Part shown: positions 57,131 to 64,000 of the stretch, one piece after another
How the letters are laid out: each line of letters starts with the position of its first letter
How positions within the stretch are numbered: the first letter of the stretch is position 1
Assembly: GCF_024347135.1 (NCBI RefSeq)
Contig: NZ_AP024907.1
Location: forward strand, 611,001 to 675,000
Direction: 5' to 3'
DNA from: Vibrio spartinae
GTDB lineage: Bacteria; Pseudomonadota; Gammaproteobacteria; Enterobacterales; Vibrionaceae
DNA: 64,000 bases
Translations under genes and position numbers: made by a program
The notes under the pieces: model-generated
Told to the model about the DNA's origin: nothing
Seen by the model: the letters and a program-made list of their open reading frames with translations, nothing else
The model's database searches: none

Positions 57131-57194
57131 GGTTGTTGAATGTATCGTTGGTTGTTGAATACACCATGGGGGGTTGGCTAGACCATCCCCCCAT
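57131..57194 (+). repeat. 19-bp tandem repeat and GC hairpin between infB and rbfA
   Basis: Direct repeats 57131-57149 and 57150-57168 (GGTTGTTGAAT, then a variable end) are followed by a strong hairpin ATGGGGGG (57166-57173) with CCCCCCAT (57187-57194), 13-base loop. The tail ATTCTTTCT is weakly T-rich, so this is more likely a processing or stability element than a full terminator inside an essential operon. Confidence 0.7.
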
Positions 57195-57217
57195 TCTTTC
57201 TATGAGAAAGTTAAAAT

Positions 57218-57610
57218 ATGGCAAATTTTAGTCGTACGCAGCGCGTTTCTCAGCAGCTGCAAAAAGAGCTGGCAATGATATTGCAGCGTGAAATCAGAGA
57301 TTCTCGCCTCGGTATGGTGACAATTTCTGAGGTGAAAGTTTCCCGGGACTTGGCTTATGCCAAAGTGTATGTTTCCTTCTTATGTGTTGGAGAACAGACA
57401 CCAGAGAGTTGCCTGAAAGCGTTGAAAGAGCATGAATCTCATATTCGTATGATGTTAGGTAAGCGGATTCGTCTGCGTCTGACACCTGAAGTCCGTTTTG
57501 TTTATGATGATACTTTGGTTGAGGGGAGACGGATGTCGAGTCTGGTTAACCAAGCTGTTGATGAAGACAAACGGAAGAGGGATGAATCAGGTTCGGATGA
57601 GGAGGCGTAA
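57218..57610 (+). CDS. rbfA: Ribosome-binding factor A RbfA
   Basis: 130-residue KH-like 30S maturation factor (E. coli 133), also involved in cold adaptation. Conserved [16 protein letters not shown] at the N-terminus, [18 protein letters not shown] near 29 and [14 protein letters not shown] near 88. The stop shares one base with truB (TAATG). Confidence 0.96.
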   Translation: MANFSRTQRVSQQLQKELAMILQREIRDSRLGMVTISEVKVSRDLAYAKVYVSFLCVGEQTPESCLKALKEHESHIRMMLGKRIRLRLTPEVRFVYDDTLVEGRRMSSLVNQAVDEDKRKRDESGSDEEA

Positions 57611-58548
57611 TGGCTCGTCGTCGGAAAGGTCGTCCGGTTGATGGCATCATTTTACTGGATAAACCTACGGGGATTTCATCCAATGATGCACTCCAGAAAG
57701 TGAAGCGTATTTTCTTTGCCGAGAAAGCCGGGCATACCGGTGCATTAGATCCTCTAGCGACGGGGATGCTACCGATTTGTCTGGGGGAAGCGACCAAGTT
57801 TTCCCAATTTCTCCTCGATTCAGACAAGAAGTATCGAGTGATTGCAAAACTGGGTGTGCGTACCAATACGTCGGATTCAGATGGCGAGATTGTTGAGACT
57901 CGGCCTGTTCAAGTTTCTGAATCGTTATTGGTGCAATCTATCGAGAAATTTAAAGGCGAAACCGCTCAGATTCCTTCGATGTTTTCAGCATTAAAGTATC
58001 AAGGTCGCCCTTTATATGAGTATGCTCGGGAAGGCATTGAAGTTCCCAGAGAGTCACGTCAGATCTCGGTCTATTCCATCGAACTGATCCGTCATGAAGC
58101 AGATGAAGTCGAGATGGAAATTCATTGTTCCAAAGGAACTTATATCCGTACTATCGTTGATGATCTTGGTGAAATGTTAGGCTGCGGTGCTCATGTGATA
58201 TATTTACGTCGTACGGCTGTTGCACAATATCCGGCTGAGCGAATGGTCACTATCGAGGCGCTTGAACATATCCTTGAAGCCGCGCGTGAACAAGATGTCG
58301 CCCCAAGAATTTTACTTGATCCGCTCCTGTTACCGATGGATTCAGCTGTTCAGTCATTACCTGAAGTGAATTTAATTCCTGATTTGGCAGAAATGGTCCA
58401 GAAAGGGCAGGCTGTGCAAGTTTTTGGTATACCAGCGAGTGGTACGGTGCGTATGACGGTTGGTGAAGAACAACACTTTATTGGTGTTGGTGAAATTGAT
58501 GATGACGGAAAAATAGCCCCGAAACGATTAGTCGTTTTTCGTGAATGA
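57610..58548 (+). CDS. truB: tRNA pseudouridine(55) synthase TruB
   Basis: Isomerises U55 in the T-loop of tRNAs. 312 residues (E. coli 314). Catalytic Asp47 in [26 protein letters not shown] at 15-28, RRTAVAQYP near 200, and a C-terminal PUA-like domain (about 250-312). AGGAGG directly upstream inside the rbfA end. Confidence 0.97.
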   Translation: MARRRKGRPVDGIILLDKPTGISSNDALQKVKRIFFAEKAGHTGALDPLATGMLPICLGEATKFSQFLLDSDKKYRVIAKLGVRTNTSDSDGEIVETRPVQVSESLLVQSIEKFKGETAQIPSMFSALKYQGRPLYEYAREGIEVPRESRQISVYSIELIRHEADEVEMEIHCSKGTYIRTIVDDLGEMLGCGAHVIYLRRTAVAQYPAERMVTIEALEHILEAAREQDVAPRILLDPLLLPMDSAVQSLPEVNLIPDLAEMVQKGQAVQVFGIPASGTVRMTVGEEQHFIGVGEIDDDGKIAPKRLVVFRE

Positions 58549-58580
58549 AAGATGGGTTATTTTCCCAATGATTCACTATT

Positions 58581-58673
58581 GCGGGGATAGGGAATATTCT
58601 CTATAATCCCCGCTCCTCGTGTCGGCTGAATCAGAGATTGGCTGACACAAACTAAAACTCTAACTCTTAGGAG
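58581..58673 (+). promoter_or_regulatory. rpsO leader: upstream hairpin and S15-type pseudoknot candidate
   Basis: Hairpin one pairs GCGGGGAT (58581-58588) with ATCCCCGC (58606-58613). Hairpin two pairs GTGTCGGC (58619-58626) with GCTGACAC (58641-58648); its loop contains AGAG (58633-58636) that could pair with CTCT at 58658-58661 or 58664-58667, next to the ribosome-binding site AGGAG (58669-58673). E. coli S15 represses its own mRNA through a leader pseudoknot. Pairings are seen; the pseudoknot and autoregulation are inferred. Confidence 0.55.
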
Positions 58674-58679
58674 AAAATT

Positions 58680-58949
58680 ATGTCTCTGAATGCAGAAACT
58701 AAAGCAGCAATCGTTGCTGATTACGCGCGTGGCGAAGGTGACACTGGTTCACCAGAAGTTCAAGTTGCTCTATTGACAGCTTCAATCAACCACCTTCAAG
58801 GTCACTTCAAAGAACACAAAGGCGATCACCATAGCCGTCGTGGTCTTTTACGCATGGTTTCTCGTCGTCGTAAGCTTTTGGACTACCTGAAAGGTAAAAG
58901 TCTGGATCGTTACCATGACCTTATCCAACGTCTTGGCTTACGTCGTTAA
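58680..58949 (+). CDS. rpsO: 30S ribosomal protein S15
   Basis: 89-residue primary 16S rRNA-binding protein. Conserved [20 protein letters not shown] (read near 21-40), [22 protein letters not shown] and [22 protein letters not shown]. Length identical to E. coli. Strong AGGAG ribosome-binding site and an upstream leader structure. Confidence 0.98.
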   Translation: MSLNAETKAAIVADYARGEGDTGSPEVQVALLTASINHLQGHFKEHKGDHHSRRGLLRMVSRRRKLLDYLKGKSLDRYHDLIQRLGLRR

Positions 58950-58963
58950 GATTGGATTTGTAC

Positions 58964-58989
58964 AAAAAAGGGGCGAAAGCCCCTTTTTT
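58964..58989 (+). terminator. Rho-independent terminator after rpsO
   Basis: AAAAAAGGGGC (58964-58974) pairs with GCCCCTTTTTT (58979-58989) around a GAAA tetraloop. It separates rpsO from pnp, which has its own promoter downstream. Confidence 0.95.
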
Positions 58990-58991
58990 AA

Positions 58992-59031
58992 TGGCTAAAT
59001 TTAGCCAAAGGACGCTTGAGTAGTTTATACT
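58992..59031 (+). promoter_or_regulatory. pnp promoter region with 16-bp palindrome
   Basis: TATACT at 59026-59031 is a good -10 candidate. A perfect palindrome TGGCTAAATTTAGCCA lies at 58992-59007, near the expected -35, directly after the rpsO terminator. The -35 itself is not clear. Confidence 0.5.
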
Positions 59032-59107
59032 AGCGACCGTTGAAGTCAGTCAATTGATTTCAATATACAGACTCAAAGCATGACAGTCACCGAAGTCGGC
59101 CAAAAGG

Positions 59108-59159
59108 TCGCGACTATTCAAAGGAGATTGGCATGTCAGTACCCTTTTACTAGTCGCGA
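59108..59159 (+). promoter_or_regulatory. pnp leader stem-loop enclosing a 6-codon ORF
   Basis: Left arm 59108-59124 (TCGCGACTATTCAAAGG) and right arm 59143-59159 pair over 15 of 17 positions, an RNase III-like substrate as in the E. coli pnp leader. The loop side carries AAGGAG (59121-59126) and, 6 bases on, ATG at 59133 followed by codons for MSVPFY and TAG (59151-59153). Ribosome loading on this mini-ORF would compete with the stem. Confidence 0.6.
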
Positions 59160-59219
59160 TTTGTGATGCCTTGAGTATTGATAACCCATTTCTAGGATAA
59201 CCTAGGCAAAGGAATAATA

Positions 59220-61355
59220 ATGTTTGAAAAACCAGTTGTGAAAACGTTTCAATACGGCAATCACACCGTCACGATTGAAACTGGCGTGATTGCACGTCAG
59301 GCAACATCAGCAGTTATGGTCACCATGGATGATACATCTGTATTCATTTCTGTGGTTGGAAAAAAAGAAGCGGTAGAAGGTCAAGACTTCTTCCCGCTTA
59401 CAGTTAACTATCAGGAACGGACTTATGCTGCCGGTAAGATTCCTGGCGGATTCTTTAAACGTGAAGGTCGTCCTTCTGAAGGTGAAACACTGACTGCTCG
59501 CCTGATCGACCGTCCGATCCGCCCTCTGTTCCCTGATGGTTTTACCAATGAAGTTCAGATTATTGCCACCGTTATGGCTGTAAACCCTGATGTTCAGCCT
59601 GATATCCCAAGCTTGATCGGTACTTCTGCCGCGTTGGCGATTTCTGGGATCCCATTTAATGGCCCGATTGGTGCGGCTCGTGTGGGTCACATTGATGGAC
59701 AGCTCGTTTTGAACCCAAGTGCGAAAGAGCTGGGTGAATCTCGTCTGGATCTCGTGGTTGCTGGGACAGAAAATGCTGTACTGATGGTTGAATCTGAAGC
59801 CGATATCCTTTCTGAAGAAGAGATGCTTTCAGCGGTCGTATTCGGTCATGAACAGCAACAGGCTGTGATTCAAGCCATCAATGAATTTGCTGCTGAAGTT
59901 GCGGCACCTGCATGGTCATGGAGCGCTCCTGAAGTTAATACCAGCCTGAAAGCATTAATTGCTGAACATGCGGAAGCCCGGTTTGCTGAAGCATATCAGA
60001 TCACTGAGAAAATGGCGCGTTACGAGCAAGTGAGTCAGATTAAATCTGATGTCATCGCAACCTTACTCGAGCAAGATGACGCTTTGGATGTAAATGAACT
60101 CCGTAACATGCTGAGTTCATTAGAAAAGAAAGTCGTGCGTAGTCGCATTCTGTCTGGTGCACCACGTATCGACGGTCGTGAAAAAGATATGGTTCGGGCA
60201 CTGGATGTTCGTACGGGTGTTCTGCCTCGCGTCCATGGCTCATCGTTATTTACCCGTGGTGAAACACAAGCTGTCGTGACTGCTACGCTGGGCACTCAGC
60301 GTGATGCGCAAATTATCGATGAACTAATCGGTGAGCGAAAAGAGCACTTCCTGTTCCACTATAACTTCCCTCCTTACTGTGTTGGTGAAACAGGTTTCGT
60401 CGGTTCACCGAAGCGTCGTGAAATTGGCCATGGTCGTTTGGCGAAGCGTGGTATTCAGGCGGTTATGCCATCGATTGATGAATTCCCTTATACCATCCGT
60501 GTCGTCTCTGAAATTACCGAATCAAACGGTTCTTCTTCAATGGCTTCCGTATGTGGTTCATCGCTGGCATTGATGGATGCTGGTGTACCAATTAAGGCCT
60601 CTGTCGCTGGGATTGCGATGGGACTCGTCAAAGAAGATGATGATTTTGTGGTTCTGTCTGACATCTTGGGTGATGAAGATCATCTTGGTGATATGGACTT
60701 TAAAGTTGCCGGTACATCCAATGGTGTGACTGCACTGCAAATGGATATCAAAATCGAAGGGATCACCAAAGAAATCATGCAGATCGCTTTGAATCAGGCA
60801 AAAGGTGCTCGTTTACATATTCTGTCTGTGATGGATAAAGCGATTCACAGTGCGCGTGATGACATTTCTCAGTTTGCGCCACGTATCCATACGATGAAAA
60901 TCAGTTCTGATAAGATCAAAGATGTTATCGGTAAAGGCGGCGCTGTCATTCGTGCATTGACAGAAGAAACCGGAACCACAATTGAAATCGAAGATGATGG
61001 CACGATCAAGATCGCTGCGACAGAAGGCGAAGCTGCTAAACATGCGATTCGTCGTATCGAAGAGTTGACGGCTGAAGTTGAAGTTGGTCGGATCTACACT
61101 GGTAAAGTCACTCGTATCGTTGACTTTGGTGCATTCGTTGCCGTCCTTGGTGCTAAAGAAGGTTTGGTTCATATCTCTCAAATCGCAGATCAGCGTGTCG
61201 AGAAAGTGACGGATTACCTGAAAGAAGGTCAAGAAGTTCAGGTGAAAGTGCTGGAAATTGATCGCCAGAACCGTATCCGTTTGAGTATGAAAGAAGCAGC
61301 TGCAAAACCAGCGGCTGAAGACGCACCACAACAAGATCAATCTGACGCAGAATAG
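59220..61355 (+). CDS. pnp: Polyribonucleotide nucleotidyltransferase (PNPase)
   Basis: 3'-5' phosphorolytic exoribonuclease, trimer, part of the RNA degradosome. 711 residues (E. coli 711). Two RNase PH domains (about 1-220 and 310-545, the second with [15 protein letters not shown] and [19 protein letters not shown] [19 protein letters not shown], read in pieces), a helical linker, KH ([15 protein letters not shown] near 560) and S1 ([13 protein letters not shown] near 625). AAAGGA precedes the ATG by a few bases. Expected to be autoregulated through its leader. Confidence 0.97.
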   Translation: MFEKPVVKTFQYGNHTVTIETGVIARQATSAVMVTMDDTSVFISVVGKKEAVEGQDFFPLTVNYQERTYAAGKIPGGFFKREGRPSEGETLTARLIDRPIRPLFPDGFTNEVQIIATVMAVNPDVQPDIPSLIGTSAALAISGIPFNGPIGAARVGHIDGQLVLNPSAKELGESRLDLVVAGTENAVLMVESEADILSEEEMLSAVVFGHEQQQAVIQAINEFAAEVAAPAWSWSAPEVNTSLKALIAEHAEARFAEAYQITEKMARYEQVSQIKSDVIATLLEQDDALDVNELRNMLSSLEKKVVRSRILSGAPRIDGREKDMVRALDVRTGVLPRVHGSSLFTRGETQAVVTATLGTQRDAQIIDELIGERKEHFLFHYNFPPYCVGETGFVGSPKRREIGHGRLAKRGIQAVMPSIDEFPYTIRVVSEITESNGSSSMASVCGSSLALMDAGVPIKASVAGIAMGLVKEDDDFVVLSDILGDEDHLGDMDFKVAGTSNGVTALQMDIKIEGITKEIMQIALNQAKGARLHILSVMDKAIHSARDDISQFAPRIHTMKISSDKIKDVIGKGGAVIRALTEETGTTIEIEDDGTIKIAATEGEAAKHAIRRIEELTAEVEVGRIYTGKVTRIVDFGAFVAVLGAKEGLVHISQIADQRVEKVTDYLKEGQEVQVKVLEIDRQNRIRLSMKEAAAKPAAEDAPQQDQSDAE

Positions 61356-61420
61356 AAACGCACCTCTGGATTCGATATATCCATTGGGTTGCTTTTTTAT
61401 TGCTAAGCATGATGTTATAA

Positions 61421-61446
61421 AGGGAGCTGTTTTGCTCCCTTTTTTT
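61421..61446 (+). terminator. Terminator between pnp and nlpI
   Basis: AGGGAGC (61421-61427) pairs with GCTCCCT (61434-61440), 6-base loop, followed by T6. The nlpI ribosome-binding site is 13 bases further on. Confidence 0.9.
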
Positions 61447-61470
61447 ATGCCCGCGTTGAGGAGAATAATT

Positions 61471-62373
61471 TTGGCGAAGTGGTTTCTTACGATATTGACA
61501 GGACTCGGCTTACTTTTGAGTGCTGGGTGCTCATCGTTTGTGCATCAGCAAGAGTCAGAGTGGCTTTATGCCCCGATGGCCCGGCCATTACAACCGACGA
61601 TTCAACAAGAAGTAAAAATCTTGCGTTTGAGCCAACTGCTACAGCAAAAAGAACTCACCGATGAAATTCGGGCCAAAGTTTTTTATGAACGTGGTAATAG
61701 CTACGATATGCTGGGTTTAAAAAATCTGGCGCGTTTGGACTTCGAACAATCTTTGCGCTTTTATCCATCTCAGCCAGAAGTGTTTAACATGCTTGGCGTT
61801 TATTACACAGAAATCAACGATTTCGATTCAGCTTATGAGTCATTTGATTCTGCATTAGAGCTGGCACCGAAGAGTGTGTATGCAGGCAGAAATCTTGCGA
61901 TTGCGTTGTATTACGGTGGCCGCTCCCGTTTGGCCCGAGATGAAATCGAACAGGTGATACAGCAAAATTCAGCGGATCCTTTTAGTGCCTTATGGCGATA
62001 TATGATCGTGAGTGAGATGGATGCTGAAACGGCTCGGAAAGAATTGATGCAAAGTTATCACTCCCGCCAGTCTGAGCAAAATAACGCTTGGGGATGGTCT
62101 TTGGTTGCCATGATGTTAGGGGAAGCCGATGATTCGGTGGTTTTCAAACAGCTCTTGCAAGAGACCAGTGATAATACGGTGCTCGCTCGTCGCTTAACGG
62201 AAGCTTATTTTTATCTCGGAAAGCGTTATGAGATGCAAGCACATTATGCTGAGGCCATCGCCTTATACAAACTCGCAATCTCAATGAATGTTTACGAATA
62301 TATTGAACATCGCTATGCTTTTTTAGAACTGGAACGGATATACCATACGATTAAGGACGATCATTCATCGTAA
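61471..62373 (+). CDS. nlpI: Lipoprotein NlpI
   Basis: Outer-membrane-anchored TPR lipoprotein that in E. coli recruits Prc to degrade the endopeptidase MepS and scaffolds cell-wall hydrolases. Start TTG 61471 (MAKWFLTIL) because GAGGAG lies at 61459-61464; an ATG at 61447 sits on the terminator T-run. Signal peptide with lipobox LSAGC, acylated Cys near residue 20. Five or so TPR helices follow, including YERGNSYDMLGLKNLARLDF and FNMLGVYYTEINDFDSAYESF. 300 residues (E. coli 294). Confidence 0.94.
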   Translation: MAKWFLTILTGLGLLLSAGCSSFVHQQESEWLYAPMARPLQPTIQQEVKILRLSQLLQQKELTDEIRAKVFYERGNSYDMLGLKNLARLDFEQSLRFYPSQPEVFNMLGVYYTEINDFDSAYESFDSALELAPKSVYAGRNLAIALYYGGRSRLARDEIEQVIQQNSADPFSALWRYMIVSEMDAETARKELMQSYHSRQSEQNNAWGWSLVAMMLGEADDSVVFKQLLQETSDNTVLARRLTEAYFYLGKRYEMQAHYAEAIALYKLAISMNVYEYIEHRYAFLELERIYHTIKDDHSS

Positions 62374-62445
62374 CATTGATATTTTCTTAATTGAAATCAT
62401 CACCTCAGGGGCTGAATTGATCGTCCCGAGGTTTGGTTTGTGGTG

Positions 62446-62478
62446 AACAGCCTGCATTGATTTTTGCAGGCTGTTTGT
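62446..62478 (+). terminator. Terminator after nlpI
   Basis: AACAGCCTGCA (62446-62456) pairs with TGCAGGCTGTT (62465-62475), followed by TGTATTT. The stem is long but the T tract imperfect. Confidence 0.78.
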
Positions 62479-62500
62479 ATTTCAGGTTTAGGTTGAATCT

Positions 62501-63826
62501 ATGCAGCAGTCTATTTATTCACAGTATTTTCGCTATACCGTTCCAACCGTTGCGGCAATGTTGGTCAATGGCTTATATCAGCTCATTGATGGTATTTTCA
62601 TTGGTCAGTATCTTGGTGTTGATGGATTAGCCGGCATTAATATCTCTTGGTCCATGATTGCTGTACTGGTTGGTATTGGTTTGATGGTGGGGGTCGGGAC
62701 TGGTGCGATTACCTCCATTTATAAAGGGCAGAAGAATTTATCCGCAGCCCGGCAGACGATCAGTACCGGGCTGATCTTGTTGATCTTGTTATCGCTATTG
62801 TTGTCTTTGGGACTGCGGTTCTTTATGGCGGATATTCTGGCTTGGCAAACACAAGATCCGAATGTCTTTCATCTAGCGATGCAGTATATGCAAGTGGTGG
62901 TGTTTACCTCTTGCTTTACCCTCTCTGCGACGGCATTACCATTTCTGATGAGAAACGATGACAGCCCGGCATTTGCGACGTATTTGATGATTATCGGTGG
63001 GGGGCTGAATATTGTTTTTGATTATCTGTTTATTGTGGTCTGGGATATGGCATTGCAGGGGGCAGCGATTGCGACCGCAATATCGCAGGCTGTGGTCACC
63101 ATTATCGGACTCAGTTACTTCTTTTCTCCTGCGGCATCTTTACGTTTAAGACGCGCTGATCTGCTGTTTTTCCGGTGGCAGGATATTCGTCAGGTTGTTT
63201 TGGTCGGCCTTTCAAGCTTTTTCATGTATTTCTATTGGAGCGTGATGGTTGCTTTGCATAACAGTCAGTTTGCAGTCTACGGTGGGACGACTGCTTTGGG
63301 GGCATACACCATTCTTGGCTATGTGGTGACGTTCTATTATTTGACGGTTGAAGGGTTTGCGAATGGGATGCAACCGTTAGTGAGTTTTAACTACGGCGCC
63401 AATCAGTTAGCGAATATCAAAAAACTGTTGTTGATGGCGATGGGTTTATCTGTGACGTTTGGGCTGATTGTTACTACGATTATGAATCTTTATCCGCATG
63501 AGATTATTGCTATTTTTAGTCGTAATCACTCGGAATTGAGCGATTTCGCCACCACAGGGATACATTTGCACTTGATTGCACTGTGTTTGGATGGCTTCAT
63601 TGTGGTTGCATCTTCATTTTATCAATCGATTCACCGGGGTAAAAAAGCGGTGAGTATTTCACTGGGTAACATTTTCATTCAGCCCCCATTTCTATTTTTG
63701 CTGCCGTTGGGATGGGGGCTGACCGGCGTATGGCTGGCATTTCCGATCTCGAATATTGTCTTGTCGTTAGTGGTTTCAGCGATCTTGTATAAAGATATCA
63801 GGCGGTTATTTCATTCAGCCGCCTGA
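62501..63826 (+). CDS. MATE-family multidrug efflux transporter
   Basis: 441-residue inner-membrane cation/drug antiporter with twelve hydrophobic segments arranged as two similar halves (about 1-215 and 225-441). N-terminal MLVNGLYQLIDGIFIGQYLGVDGLAGIN and the late FANGMQPLVSFNYGANQ are typical of the MATE fold. It resembles the DinF/VcmN-like members more than NorM, but the branch cannot be fixed by eye; drug specificity is unknown. A hairpin TCAGGCGG/CCGCCTGA (63798-63826) spans its stop codon. Confidence 0.88.
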   Translation: MQQSIYSQYFRYTVPTVAAMLVNGLYQLIDGIFIGQYLGVDGLAGINISWSMIAVLVGIGLMVGVGTGAITSIYKGQKNLSAARQTISTGLILLILLSLLLSLGLRFFMADILAWQTQDPNVFHLAMQYMQVVVFTSCFTLSATALPFLMRNDDSPAFATYLMIIGGGLNIVFDYLFIVVWDMALQGAAIATAISQAVVTIIGLSYFFSPAASLRLRRADLLFFRWQDIRQVVLVGLSSFFMYFYWSVMVALHNSQFAVYGGTTALGAYTILGYVVTFYYLTVEGFANGMQPLVSFNYGANQLANIKKLLLMAMGLSVTFGLIVTTIMNLYPHEIIAIFSRNHSELSDFATTGIHLHLIALCLDGFIVVASSFYQSIHRGKKAVSISLGNIFIQPPFLFLLPLGWGLTGVWLAFPISNIVLSLVVSAILYKDIRRLFHSAA

Positions 63827-63869
63827 TAGGGTTGGTTGTGGTTTTGTCATGGCTGTGCAGTGGCGCCAT

Positions 63870-64000
63870 TCACTGGGTATTTGAGGTCACGTTCTCTAGT
63901 CCCGCGACGCGGTGCCAGTAACCATTACATTGGTGGTTGTCTAACGGATAGGACTGCGCCGCAGTCTCATTACCGCGGAATGCTTGTATGGTTGTCAGGG
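63870..64000 (-). CDS. C-terminal end of an unidentified protein (partial)
   Basis: On the minus strand one frame stays open from the window edge to a TGA at 63870-63872, 42 full codons; the other two minus frames close within about ten codons of the edge. The readable end includes RGNETAAQSYPLD and CNGYWHRVAGLEN. I do not recognise the family. The Cys/Trp/His-containing end suggests a folded, perhaps secreted, domain. It converges on the MATE gene. Confidence 0.45.
   Translation of the reverse strand, partial: LTTIQAFRGNETAAQSYPLDNHQCNGYWHRVAGLENVTSNTQ

Noticed and set aside
61384..61470. Upstream start for NlpI
   Set aside because: The extension covers the pnp terminator; the TTG at 61471 has GAGGAG upstream and gives a normal lipoprotein signal peptide.

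Overview
This window reads as the main chromosome of a Vibrio-like gammaproteobacterium. The core gene order is the one known from Vibrio chromosome 1: can / yadG-yadH / panC-panB-folK-pcnB-gluQ-dksA / sfsA-hrpB / mrcB / acnB-yacL / glnK-amtB / hemL / erpA / M23 endopeptidase / tyrS / dacB / ompU / greA / yhbY / rlmE-ftsH-folP-glmM / secG-tRNA-Leu-tRNA-fMet-rimP-nusA-infB-rbfA-truB-rpsO-pnp-nlpI. An OmpU-type porin beside greA is a strong Vibrio marker. The species cannot be fixed from the sequence alone. No rRNA, insertion sequence, integrase, prophage or CRISPR array was seen.

Region 1 (1-2660): 5' part of a beta-carbonic anhydrase (minus strand, runs off the window) and the YadG/YadH ABC exporter pair, closed by a terminator. 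A 28-codon signal-peptide-like ORF overlaps the yadG start by ATGA.

Region 2 (about 2660-18100) is the accessory part: a catabolic island between yadH and panC, two loci that in V. cholerae are neighbours as far as I recall. Its first operon (dlgD, yiaM-yiaN-yiaO TRAP transporter, sgbE, lyxK, sgbH, an iclR-type regulator, sgbU) encodes a complete route from 2,3-diketo-L-gulonate to D-xylulose 5-phosphate. A second operon encodes a ribose-type ABC importer (ATPase, permease, binding protein), an SMP-30/gluconolactonase-family lactonase and a YiaL/YhcH-family protein, followed by a second IclR-type regulator. Since the island has only one oxidoreductase (DlgD), the simplest reading is that the ABC/lactonase unit supplies diketogulonate from a lactone such as dehydro-L-ascorbate. 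Both operons carry a very similar 17-bp palindrome in their upstream regions, a candidate shared IclR-family operator.

Region 3 (18100-46300): pantothenate and folate genes, poly(A) polymerase, DksA, HrpB, PBP1b, aconitase B, nitrogen regulation (glnK-amtB with a sigma-54 promoter and two NtrC-type boxes), RsmC, an AI-2E/PerM-family protein, HemL, ErpA, cell-wall hydrolases, a second-type TyrRS, the OmpU porin and GreA with a terminator-like structure in its leader.

Region 4 (46300-64000): the rRNA-methyltransferase/FtsH/folate/GlmM block, then the translation superoperon from secG to pnp with two tRNAs, nlpI, a MATE efflux pump, and the C-terminal end of an unidentified minus-strand gene at the edge.

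A recurring oddity is short tandem duplications (15-20 bp unit, 2-5 copies) at gene borders: seven loci in 64 kb, three of which include or duplicate a start or stop codon region.
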